Origin: Pseudomonas sp. MWU13-2105
Lineage (GTDB): Bacteria > Pseudomonadota > Gammaproteobacteria > Pseudomonadales > Pseudomonadaceae
DNA length: 64,000 bases
Direction of reading: 5' to 3'
Assembly: GCF_023242315.1 (NCBI RefSeq)
Contig: NZ_JALLIY010000012.1
Coordinates: 186,001-250,000 of the forward strand
A program made the translations under genes and the position numbers. The stretch's first letter is position 1, and each line of letters begins with the position of its first letter. Under the pieces are notes generated by a model. The model had not been told where the DNA came from. It was given only the letters and a program-made list of their open reading frames with translations, and did no database searches. Shown here piece by piece: positions 34,473 through 43,454 of the stretch.

Positions 34473-34572
34473 GGGGTGAAACAGGCACCGCGCTCTGACC
34501 ACTGAGCTATTACCTTGCGGCAAGCGGGAATCGAACCCACCACCACGGCGTACTGTAGTTCCACCGGCATTC
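34473..34572 (-). ncRNA. Y RNA with permuted tRNA-like module (unit C, YrlA-like)
   Basis: Read on the minus strand, a basal stem GGTGGAA (34565-34559) pairs with TTTCACC (34481-34475), interrupted by a CTA bulge. An inner stem CAG-TA-CGCCG pairs with CGGTG-C-CTG. Inside lie a five-base variable loop, a T arm GTGGG-TTCGATT-CCCGC (34540-34524), a tiny closed hairpin TTG-CCG-CAA (34523-34515), a UA linker, and a D arm GCTC-AGTGGTCA-GAGC (34507-34492). This is tRNA order cut open at the anticodon stem and joined at the acceptor, as in the tRNA-mimic module of bacterial Y RNAs. Position between rsr and rtcB matches YrlA/YrlB of Salmonella. Exact 5' and 3' ends are not known. Confidence 0.85.
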
Positions 34573-34598
34573 GCCGGAGTAAAACCATCAATCAAAGC

Positions 34599-34685
34599 GG
34601 TACGACAAGAAGAAGTGACTGATCCGTGTTTCCACGGGCCGGACTTGAGCCGGCATTCAGATGTACAGCCACAGGCATTCGTACC
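34599..34685 (-). ncRNA. Y-RNA-like unit B
   Basis: Closed by GGTACGA (34685-34679) pairing perfectly with TCGTACC (34605-34599). Inside, GTGGCTG (34672-34666) pairs with CAGTCAC (34621-34615), the position of the basal stem of units A and C, with compensatory changes. It then contains a T-arm-like hairpin GCCGG-CTCAAGT-CCGGC (7-base loop) and a GAAA-tetraloop hairpin CCGTG-GAAA-CACGG, but no D arm. It shares the leading GAATGCC.GTGG with units A and C. Confidence 0.72.
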
Positions 34686-34708
34686 TTCGTTACAACTGAC
34701 AAGGGTGT

Positions 34709-34743
34709 GGTGAGACATCTTCGATGTAGTCCCACCGGCATTC
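34709..34743 (-). ncRNA. Y-RNA-like unit A (minimal hairpin)
   Basis: GAATGCCGGTGG at 34743-34732 opens the unit. GGTGGGA (34736-34730) pairs with TCTCACC (34715-34709), then a CTA bulge and CATC-GAA-GATG. The stem and bulge match unit C but there is no tRNA-like module. It may be a Ro60-binding stem alone or a part of a longer transcript with unit B. Confidence 0.6.
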
Positions 34744-34768
34744 AGTTGCCACGACATTCAGCATCGTT

Positions 34769-34793
34769 GCATCCACACCTTTCGGGCGGATGC
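34769..34793 (-). other. hairpin just after the rsr stop codon
   Basis: GCATCC (34793-34788) pairs with GGATGC (34774-34769); inside, CC-GAAA-GG forms a GNRA-type cap. It begins 8 bases after the rsr stop and may separate the rsr message from the Y-RNA segment by processing or stabilisation. No T tract follows. Confidence 0.5.
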
Positions 34794-34800
34794 GTCTTTG

Positions 34801-36348
34801 TCATATCGACATGGCGTCAATCACCTTCACCCAGTGCCGCGCCCCGTAGGAGCCCTCGGTGAACTGGCTGATGACGTCGAACACCGCGTCACTGAAACCG
34901 CCGACATTCAAGATGTCTGGCCGGTCCGGTGCCTGGGTGGTCACACCGGGCTGCATGTCGATACAGATCAACCGCGCATTCGGATTTACCTGGCGGATAC
35001 GCTCCCATTGCCGCATCGTTTCTGTAACGCCATAACGCCGTTCATCCATCCAGGACTCGTTATCCGACACCAGAATCAAGGTGTCCACCCAGGCCCTTTC
35101 ATCAGCCAACTGCGCCAGCGGTGCCGAGCAACAGGTGCCCCCGCCACCGATGGCGGCGAGCTTCTGGGCGTTGCTCATCACACTGTCCCGTGGATTGAGC
35201 CGCACCTTCACCACCTCGTTCTCGAACGGCATCACCCTCGCCTCCGGTGTCTTGCGCAATATGGCCGCCGCGATCAGTGCCGCCACATCGATGCAACGCA
35301 CAGCCGTGGTCGCACCCTGGCGGTAGCCGGTGACCGGGTTGTGCATCGAGCCCGAGACATCCGGGCAGATCACCACCGAGCCCCACAACACCGGGACATT
35401 GCCCAGGGACAGCTCCAATGCATCCTGCAATGCCTCACGGATCACCTGCGGCACTTCGGCGCCGGTCATCTGGTAGGCCGCGAGCAACTGGTATGGATAA
35501 ACCCTCGCCTTGGCCACGGCCTCCGGGTCCGCCAGTCGCGCCGCAACAGCTGTGGCACAACCCTGGACCTCAAAGGCACCGTGGCGAGCCAATGTGTTCA
35601 GGTTCATCCGCAAAGCCTGCCAGCCCATACTCATGGCCAGCGCAGCCCACTGGTGCTTGTCCAGCGTCTCGTTGCCAAGCAACTGGAACGGCACCTGAGG
35701 CAGTTGCCGGGTCGCACCGCCGCGAAACTCCAGCAGCGAGCGAGTCAACGGTGGCAAAGTGTCGATTGCCACGGGCTTGCCGAGGACCCAGGCAAAGAAT
35801 GCTCCGCGCCAGGCTTCACTCGGCTTGGGATGAACCATCTTGAGCACATCCGCCAGAGAAGGCTGATTACCCACTGATGCTTGCAGTAACTGCTGCTCGC
35901 TGGCCGTGTTCAGCCACTCCTGTACCAATCGCTTGGGCTGCGAGCCCAGCGACTTGCGCCCGGTGACACCGCTGCGCAGGATCTGTACGAAATTGCGCAA
36001 CATTTTGCCGCTGTCCACCACCTGTGCGAACACCACCGGCAGCATTGTCGAGTGTTGAGCTGCCAGGGCCGCCAGGAGCAACGCCGGCATGTCTTTCATG
36101 TGCCCTTTCTGACGGGCATAAATCGCTGCCTTGGCGACAAAGACGCTATCAAGTTCGGTCACCCGCTTCAGGACTTCGTCCAGTTGGCTTTCCGCGCTGG
36201 CATAGAAGGTTGAGTTCAGGCAACCGGTGACGGCCAACTGTGCCAGGGCATGGCGAGCGGTGTAGGCATACGCCGGGGCCTGGGAAGCATTCAGTGTGTC
36301 GCACGCTGCCGGCATGGCACGGGCCTGGAACAGTTGGGTATTGGCCAT
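34801..36348 (-). CDS. rsr: Ro60-like TROVE-domain protein (Rsr)
   Basis: A 515-residue orthologue of the Ro autoantigen, a ring-shaped RNA-binding protein that holds Y RNAs and misfolded RNA ends. The N-terminal HEAT-like TROVE region contains FVAKAAIYARQKGHMKDMPA and LRSGVTGRKSLGSQPKR. The C-terminal von Willebrand-type domain has the MIDAS motif DVSGS at residues 330-334. It is the first gene after a sigma54 promoter and is followed by the Y-RNA units and rtcB. Divergent from rtcR with a 203-base AT-rich control region. Confidence 0.93.
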   Translation of the reverse strand: MANTQLFQARAMPAACDTLNASQAPAYAYTARHALAQLAVTGCLNSTFYASAESQLDEVLKRVTELDSVFVAKAAIYARQKGHMKDMPALLLAALAAQHSTMLPVVFAQVVDSGKMLRNFVQILRSGVTGRKSLGSQPKRLVQEWLNTASEQQLLQASVGNQPSLADVLKMVHPKPSEAWRGAFFAWVLGKPVAIDTLPPLTRSLLEFRGGATRQLPQVPFQLLGNETLDKHQWAALAMSMGWQALRMNLNTLARHGAFEVQGCATAVAARLADPEAVAKARVYPYQLLAAYQMTGAEVPQVIREALQDALELSLGNVPVLWGSVVICPDVSGSMHNPVTGYRQGATTAVRCIDVAALIAAAILRKTPEARVMPFENEVVKVRLNPRDSVMSNAQKLAAIGGGGTCCSAPLAQLADERAWVDTLILVSDNESWMDERRYGVTETMRQWERIRQVNPNARLICIDMQPGVTTQAPDRPDILNVGGFSDAVFDVISQFTEGSYGARHWVKVIDAMSI

Positions 36349-36390
36349 CTTGGCATCTCGCTCTGCTGTCTTGTTTGTTGCCAGAGGTAT

Positions 36391-36406
36391 TGCAGACGCT
36401 GTGCCA
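36391..36406 (-). promoter_or_regulatory. sigma54 promoter for rsr-rtcB
   Basis: Minus-strand TGGCACAGCGTCTGCA has the invariant GG and GC with exactly 10 bases between them, as required at -24/-12. It lies about 43 bases upstream of the rsr start. The neighbouring rtcR encodes a sigma54 activator, which makes the assignment strong. Confidence 0.88.
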
Positions 36407-36432
36407 GTTTTTCTATTTTCGCCAAAAATAAT

Positions 36433-36471
36433 TATAAATATATGATTTATAAGTAATTTTTTATATTTATA
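36433..36471. promoter_or_regulatory. candidate RtcR upstream activating site
   Basis: TATAAATAT (36433-36441) and ATATTTATA (36463-36471) form a 9-base inverted repeat in a strongly AT-rich stretch just upstream of the sigma54 promoter, at enhancer distance. Binding by RtcR is inferred. Confidence 0.5.
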
Positions 36472-36551
36472 TCAAAATCAGATTTTTGAACCAGACAAAA
36501 AAGCCTTTTTTATTTATTATTTTATATCGTCATTTATCCCGAAAGATAAAC

Positions 36552-38159
<1,608 letters not shown>

Positions 38160-38279
38160 GTTTATTTCTCCAACTCTGTAACAAAAAAGCTACTCGCACC
38201 CTCCACAGCTCAAACTCCGTGCAACCACGGAGGTCGGCGCTCGCGTGCCGATTCAAAAAGAGCTGGATGAGGTGGCGAG

Positions 38280-39038
38280 TTGATCAACAGACGATTTTCC
38301 TGCGTGGGCTGCGGTAAATGCTGCAATGACCATTACGTTCCGCTGACGCTCGAGGAGTCCCGCCAATGGGCCGCGGACGGCGGCACGGTGATCATTCTGG
38401 TGGAAGCGTTCCTGGAAAACGGCCATGGGGTGGCCGCGGAGCAATTCGAACACGCCCGTCGCCGTTCGATCCGGGCCTCCAGCGGGACAACCCAGGCGTG
38501 GTTGGCCGTGACTTTCGCCGCCTACAACAACGGCCCCTGTCGCAACCTTGATGCCGACAACCGCTGCGGCATCTACGAACAGCGCCCGCTGGTCTGCCGT
38601 ATCTATCCGGCGGAGATCAATCCACATATTCCACTGCGCCCGGATCGCAAGGACTGCCCGCCCGAATCCTGGGAGCAAGGCCCGGCGCTGATCGTCGGTG
38701 GACAGTTGGTCGATCAGGAGCTGGCCGGGCTGATCGAGCGCTCGCGCCAGGCCGATCGTGAGGATATCGGCGCCAAGGCGGCCATCTGTGCCCGTCTCGG
38801 CATCAGCACGACCGCCCTCAAGGGCAACGGCTTCGCCACCTACCTGCCCGACATGCAGGCGTTCCTCGCGGCCATCGACGAGATTCACGAGGATCGGACG
38901 CCCAGCCCCACGACACAGCAATGGGCTTTTCAACTGGCCGATGCAGACAGCGCCCAGGCATTGCTCGCCCAGGGTGCGGCCGTCACTCAATCGGGTGCCG
39001 GGCACTACCGTTTTATCCCCTTGCGGCCTGCCGATTGA
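38280..39038 (+). CDS. YkgJ-type cysteine cluster protein
   Basis: A 252-residue protein of the YkgJ/CxxCxxCC family, with FSCVGCGKCCNDHYVPLT at the N-terminus and CRNLDADNRCGIYEQRPLVC followed by RIYP. These cysteines bind a metal or Fe-S cluster. The start appears to be TTG 38280, because an in-frame TGA lies only a few codons upstream and no ATG fits before the cysteine motif; GAGG precedes it. The downstream half is not recognised. It stands alone between rtcR and the CBS gene. Confidence 0.82.
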   Translation: MINRRFSCVGCGKCCNDHYVPLTLEESRQWAADGGTVIILVEAFLENGHGVAAEQFEHARRRSIRASSGTTQAWLAVTFAAYNNGPCRNLDADNRCGIYEQRPLVCRIYPAEINPHIPLRPDRKDCPPESWEQGPALIVGGQLVDQELAGLIERSRQADREDIGAKAAICARLGISTTALKGNGFATYLPDMQAFLAAIDEIHEDRTPSPTTQQWAFQLADADSAQALLAQGAAVTQSGAGHYRFIPLRPAD

Positions 39039-39220
39039 GGCGCCTGGCTCAGTGAACGGCGGCGTTCTACGTCAAAAAACCGGGCTATGACGTTTTTTCA
39101 GCATCTACAGGCCGCTTTCTGCATCGTCCTCACAGTATCCGTCTACGATTCTGTAAGAACGGCCACGATGGAATGTGGCCGCCCAACAAAAACAGCCAGA
39201 ACAGCAAGAGAGAGCCGTCC

Positions 39221-39661
39221 ATGAAAACCGTCGCAGAGCTGTTGAAACTCAAGGGTAGCCAGCATCAGGGCGTGCATACGATCGCCCATAACCACACGGT
39301 GTTCGAAGCCTTGATACTAATGGCCTCGAAAAATGTCGGCGCCCTTCCGGTACTCGAGAACGGCCAGGTCGTGGGCATCATCAGTGAACGCGACTACGCC
39401 CGCAAAGTGATCCTGCACGGGCTCAGTTCGGTCACCACCAAGGTCCACGAGATCATGAATGCTCCAGTGATCAGCGTGGACTCACGCCAGAACGTGGAAA
39501 CCTGCATGAGCATCATGACCGACAAGCATCTGCGCCATCTTCCAGTGGTCGAGGACGGGCAACTGATCGGCCTGTTGTCCATCGGTGACCTGGTGAAAGA
39601 GGCCATTGCCGAACAGGCCGACCTGATCCGGCAACTGGAACAGTATATTCGCGGCGAATAA
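39221..39661 (+). CDS. CBS-domain protein
   Basis: A 146-residue protein made of two CBS domains (a Bateman pair): TIAHNHTVFEALILMASKNV with VVGIISERDYARKV, and VHEIMNAPVISVDSRQNVET with LIGLLSIGDLVKEAI. Such stand-alone modules bind adenine nucleotides and often regulate a partner. ATG 39221 follows AGAGAG; the open frame upstream of it has no protein-like sequence. A short hairpin (39696-39715, GGAGCGAG/CTCGCTCC) follows the gene. Partner unknown. Confidence 0.88.
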   Translation: MKTVAELLKLKGSQHQGVHTIAHNHTVFEALILMASKNVGALPVLENGQVVGIISERDYARKVILHGLSSVTTKVHEIMNAPVISVDSRQNVETCMSIMTDKHLRHLPVVEDGQLIGLLSIGDLVKEAIAEQADLIRQLEQYIRGE

Positions 39662-39801
39662 GACCGCCTCCCCGGCCGCGGAGAGATTCACGACCGGAGC
39701 GAGCCAACTCGCTCCCGTCACGTCAATGGCCACCCAATAAAGTATGTCAAAATGTTTATGAAACCCAGGTAATACGGGGCTCCTGGCGCTATTTCCGATT
39801 T

Positions 39802-39834
39802 TTTCACAACACTTTCACTTCACTCCCACTTGCA
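39802..39834 (+). promoter_or_regulatory. three 11-base direct repeats upstream of the arnT operon
   Basis: TTTCACAACAC, TTTCACTTCAC and TCCCACTTGCA occupy 39802-39812, 39813-39823 and 39824-39834 head to tail. An 11-base periodicity fits tandem binding of an OmpR-type response regulator (PmrA, PhoP or ColR class). They lie in the 322-base gap 39662-39983, about 150 bases before the arnT start. Apart from a hairpin at 39696-39715 nothing else was seen in that gap. Confidence 0.45.
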
Positions 39835-39983
39835 CCTCTCTACACTCCCCTCCCTGCCCTCACAGGGCCTTGTCTATCCTTTACAGTTTTAAACATCGAA
39901 ACTCTGGATCGGGCCATCAAGTCCATGCATTGTGCCTGCCCTGCTCAAACCCTAGCTGCGGCGCTTACCGCTAAGGTCGACCC

Positions 39984-41675
39984 ATGAACCCTCACGTGTT
40001 TCCACTTTCCGCCGCGACGCTCAGACGCTGGTCCATACCGGTACTGCTGCTGGCCTTCGCGGTGTTCTACCTGCTGCCCATGACGGGCCACGGCTTGTGG
40101 ATTCCCGACGAACCGCGCTACGCCCAGATCGGCCAGGAGATGTTGTTGAGCGGCAACTGGACCTCCCCGCATTTCATGGGCTTGCGCTACTTCGAAAAAC
40201 CCATCGCCGGCTACTGGATGATCGCCATCGGCCAAGCGATATTTGGCCAGAATTTTTTCGGGGTCCGCGTGGCATCGGCCCTGGCCACCGGCCTCAGCGT
40301 GCTGCTGACGTATCTGATTGCGCGACGCCTGTGGAACGACCCGCGCAAGAGCTTCGCCTCGGCCCTGCTGTTCATGAGCTTCGGTCTGATCGCCGGGCAA
40401 GCCAGCTACGCCAACCTCGACCCGCAATTCACCCTGTGGTCGAACCTGAGCCTCTTCGCCTTCTGGTTCGCGGTCGACAGCCGCGAGCGGCGCCAGCGCC
40501 TCTACGCCTGGGCCGGACTCGGCCTGGCCTGCGGCATGGGCTTCCTGACCAAGGGTTTCCTCGCCCTGCTGCTGCCGGTACTGATCGCCCTGCCCTACAT
40601 GATCTGGCAACGCCGCGTCGGTGAGCTGTTGCGTTATGGCCCGCTGGCCGTAGTGGTGGCGCTGATCGTCGCGCTGCCCTGGGTGCTGGCGGTCAATGCC
40701 CAGGAGCCCGACTACTGGAATTTCTTCTTCTGGCACGAACATATCCAGCGTTTTGCCGGCGACAACGCCCAGCACGCCCGGCCTTGGTGGTTCTACCTGC
40801 CGCTGCTGGTGGTGTCCTGCCTGCCGTGGTCGGTGCTGCTGCTGCCGACGTTCAAGCAAGCCTGGCAGGACAAGCGCCAGCCCGGCACGGGCTTCCTCTG
40901 GCTGTGGTTCCTGCTGCCCCTGGCCTTTTTCAGCCTGAGCCGCGGCAAACTGCCGACCTATATCATGCCGTGCCTGCTGCCCCTGGCACTGATGATGGGC
41001 AATGCGCTGATCGATCGGGTGGCCCGCGCCGAAGGACGGATGCTGCGGATCAACGGCTGGCTCAACCTGGTCCTTGGCGTAGTGGCCATGGCGGCCCTGA
41101 TCTACCTGCAAACCAGCCGTTCGATCTACGAAAACAGCCATGCGGAGGTCTTCAACCTTTCGCTGGTGTTCATCATGCTGATGGGTTGGATCATCGCCAA
41201 TGCCCTGCAAGCGTTACGCCCGCTGACCCTCTGGGCCATGCCGGCGCTGGGGATCGGCCTGCTGGTGGCGCTGCTGCCGGCGGGCATGCCGGCCAGCATC
41301 GTCAACAACCGGATGCCGGACCAATTTATTGCAGAACATGTCAATGAATTGCGCCAGACCAACCGCCTGCTGAGCAACGAGCTGGGGGCCGCGTCGGCGC
41401 TGGCCTGGCGCCTGCAACGCCCACGGGTGGATTTGTTCAACACAGCGGGTGAATTGAAGTACGGTCTCGACTATCCTGATGCCGCCGAGCGGCAGGTCAA
41501 CTCCGCCAACGTCGAACAATGGATGACTGAAGCCCGTAAACAGGGCTCGGTCGGTGTAGTGCTACGCGTCAAGAGCGTAGACGAAATGCGCGAAGTCGAG
41601 CAGCTCCCACTGGACGGCAAGCGTTATCAAAAGGGTAATACCATCATCATGATCTTCCCGCAGACCCAACCATGA
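39984..41675 (+). CDS. arnT: ArnT-like lipid A aminoarabinose transferase
   Basis: A 563-residue polytopic glycosyltransferase of family GT39. The first periplasmic loop has WIPDEPRYAQIGQEMLLSGN, the signature acidic motif of ArnT, which moves 4-amino-4-deoxy-arabinose from undecaprenyl phosphate to lipid A. About 12 membrane helices and a C-terminal periplasmic domain fit the family. No arnB/C/A/D genes are in the window, so this looks like a separate second arnT-type gene. AAGG precedes ATG by 8 bases. The 3' end overlaps the next gene by 4 bases. The donor sugar may differ from aminoarabinose. Confidence 0.82.
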   Translation: MNPHVFPLSAATLRRWSIPVLLLAFAVFYLLPMTGHGLWIPDEPRYAQIGQEMLLSGNWTSPHFMGLRYFEKPIAGYWMIAIGQAIFGQNFFGVRVASALATGLSVLLTYLIARRLWNDPRKSFASALLFMSFGLIAGQASYANLDPQFTLWSNLSLFAFWFAVDSRERRQRLYAWAGLGLACGMGFLTKGFLALLLPVLIALPYMIWQRRVGELLRYGPLAVVVALIVALPWVLAVNAQEPDYWNFFFWHEHIQRFAGDNAQHARPWWFYLPLLVVSCLPWSVLLLPTFKQAWQDKRQPGTGFLWLWFLLPLAFFSLSRGKLPTYIMPCLLPLALMMGNALIDRVARAEGRMLRINGWLNLVLGVVAMAALIYLQTSRSIYENSHAEVFNLSLVFIMLMGWIIANALQALRPLTLWAMPALGIGLLVALLPAGMPASIVNNRMPDQFIAEHVNELRQTNRLLSNELGAASALAWRLQRPRVDLFNTAGELKYGLDYPDAAERQVNSANVEQWMTEARKQGSVGVVLRVKSVDEMREVEQLPLDGKRYQKGNTIIMIFPQTQP

Positions 41676-43213
41676 ATCAGAGTTTCTGGAAAACTGACAA
41701 AGGCGCACTGACGCTTCTGCTTATCGTCTCGGCCATCCTGCTACTGGCGGGCCTGGGCCAACGGGAGTTGTGGGGCGCGGAAACGCGCTGGGCCAACATC
41801 GCCCTGCAGATGCTGCAATCGGGCAACTACTTCGACCCCTACCTCAAGGGCGCGCCCTATTACGACAAGCCACTGCCCTCCTACTGGCTGATCACCGCCA
41901 GCGCCGGGCTGATGGGTGGCCTGGGCCACTGGTCGCTGCGCCTGTCGTCGGTGATTGCCGCCTGGCTGACGGTCTGGCTGGTCTACCTGATCGGCGAACG
42001 CCTGTGGCGCAAGGGCACTGGCCTGATCGCCGGCTGGATGCTGGCCACCACCTTCTATTTCGTGTTCTGGGCACGGGTGGCAACCGCCGACATCCTCACG
42101 GTGTTCGGCGTGGTCGCGGCCATCTGGTGGTACTGGCGCGGGCCGGACGATACCCGACTGGGCCGCTACACGGTGTTCTTCCTGATCCTGGCCCTGACCT
42201 CGCTGCTCAAGGGGTTGATCGGTTTCATCCTGCCGGGCCTGATCCTGCTGCCCCACGTGCTGGCTGACGGACGCTGGAAACGCCATCTCAACCCACGGCT
42301 GTTCGTCGCCCTGGTGATTGCCGGCGCGCTGTACTCGATTCCGTTCGTGCTGTCGCATTTCTATGGTTCGCCGACTTATGGCGAGAGCGGCCTGGCGCTG
42401 GTGTTCAAGGAAAACGTGGTCCGTTTCTTCAACCCCTTCGACCATATGGGGCCGATCTACACCTACCTGATCTACCTGCCGGCCTACACCCTGCCCTGGG
42501 CTCCGTTCTGGATCCTCGGCCTGTGGGTCGCGCTGCGCCAATGGAAGAAGATCGAGCCCAACACCCGCTGGCTGGTCTGGGGGCTGGGGCTGCTGTTCCT
42601 GTTCTTCACCCTCAGCGGCAGTCGCCGTAGCTACTACGTGCTGCCCCTGGTGCCGTTCGCCCAATTGCTGGCGGCCTGGTGGGTAACCCGACGCCTGGAA
42701 GAGAAACGTGCGGCCGGCAAGGTCGCGGGACCCGGCTGGTCGAAAGGCTTCGCCGCGGCGGCGCTGCTTCTGCTGCTGGTGATCGGCGTACTCTACCCAT
42801 GGACCAACAGCGGCGGCGGCGTGATCAAGTTCGCCGACGACGTACGGGCCAAGGCCAGCCAGCAAATGCCTTGGGATGAATGGAAAATCGTCATGATCGA
42901 GGTGGACAACAAGCTGCCGATGTACATGAACAACCAGGGCACGCCGTTCTACTACGTCAAGGACTCCCAGGACTACCCGCGCAGCGGCGACAGCGCGGCG
43001 TTCATGGCCTGGCTGGAGAAAACCAGCGGCCAGCGCTGGGACCCGTCACGCACCCTGATCGTCACCAGCTACAGCAAGCACGACGAGGTGCCGTTGAGTT
43101 ATCTGTCGGCCGATCATGAAGTGGTCACCACCGAGCTCACCAATGGCGCGCGGCTGGCCAAGAAGAAAGAAAGTGGCAGCGTGGCCTACATCCCCAAGGC
43201 CAAAGGTCTTTAG
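41672..43213 (+). CDS. GT39 phospholipid-carrier-dependent glycosyltransferase
   Basis: A 513-residue membrane glycosyltransferase related to the ArnT-like protein encoded just upstream. The equivalent loop reads LWGAETRWANIALQMLQSGN and is followed by KPLPSYWLITASAGL. It has about 11 predicted helices and a soluble C-terminal domain of about 110 residues. Start overlaps the arnT stop (ATGA), so the two are translationally coupled and probably act on the same envelope glycan. A strong terminator follows. Confidence 0.85.
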   Translation: MNQSFWKTDKGALTLLLIVSAILLLAGLGQRELWGAETRWANIALQMLQSGNYFDPYLKGAPYYDKPLPSYWLITASAGLMGGLGHWSLRLSSVIAAWLTVWLVYLIGERLWRKGTGLIAGWMLATTFYFVFWARVATADILTVFGVVAAIWWYWRGPDDTRLGRYTVFFLILALTSLLKGLIGFILPGLILLPHVLADGRWKRHLNPRLFVALVIAGALYSIPFVLSHFYGSPTYGESGLALVFKENVVRFFNPFDHMGPIYTYLIYLPAYTLPWAPFWILGLWVALRQWKKIEPNTRWLVWGLGLLFLFFTLSGSRRSYYVLPLVPFAQLLAAWWVTRRLEEKRAAGKVAGPGWSKGFAAAALLLLLVIGVLYPWTNSGGGVIKFADDVRAKASQQMPWDEWKIVMIEVDNKLPMYMNNQGTPFYYVKDSQDYPRSGDSAAFMAWLEKTSGQRWDPSRTLIVTSYSKHDEVPLSYLSADHEVVTTELTNGARLAKKKESGSVAYIPKAKGL

Positions 43214-43222
43214 CCAATGAAC

Positions 43223-43249
43223 AAGGGCACCGCAAGGTGCCCTTTTTTC
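43223..43249 (+). terminator. rho-independent terminator
   Basis: AAGGGCACC-GCAA-GGTGCCCTT with a run of six T. Ends the arnT/GT39 operon, 9 bases after the last stop. Confidence 0.95.
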
Positions 43250-43357
43250 TGTCAAGGAGAGGCGATGAAACCGCGCATACGGACATGTCCCCTTCCCGCC
43301 GACTCGACGATCCGGCAGTACCTGCCGGGCTCGAGAACTCCTGGCCGGATACGCACC

Positions 43358-43442
43358 CTGTAGGAGCCGAGCTTGCTCGCGAAGAGGTCCGTGAGAACGC
43401 TAAAAGTTTCGCGGCGCCCCGACAAGCCCTGTTCCTACAGGT
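43358..43442. repeat. REP-like inverted repeat
   Basis: CTGTAGGAGCCGAGCTTGCT at the left and the degenerate complement ACAAGCCCTGTTCCTACAG at the right, in the gap between the GT39 operon and ggt. It is more diverged than the element at 7772-7861. The loop shows no gene. Confidence 0.7.
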
Positions 43443-43454
43443 TACGCGTGAGCC

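Noticed and set aside
34490..34560. A tRNA gene
   Set aside because: D and T arms are in the wrong order, no anticodon loop or acceptor stem can be drawn, and the location between rsr and rtcB fits a Y RNA.
33186..34757. RtcB with an extra 115-residue N-terminus
   Set aside because: The extension is translated from the Y-RNA segment and matches nothing in RtcB; ATG 34412 gives the normal length.
39945..41210. 421-codon minus-strand frame
   Set aside because: Antisense to arnT with the same Gln/His/Arg-rich shadow composition.
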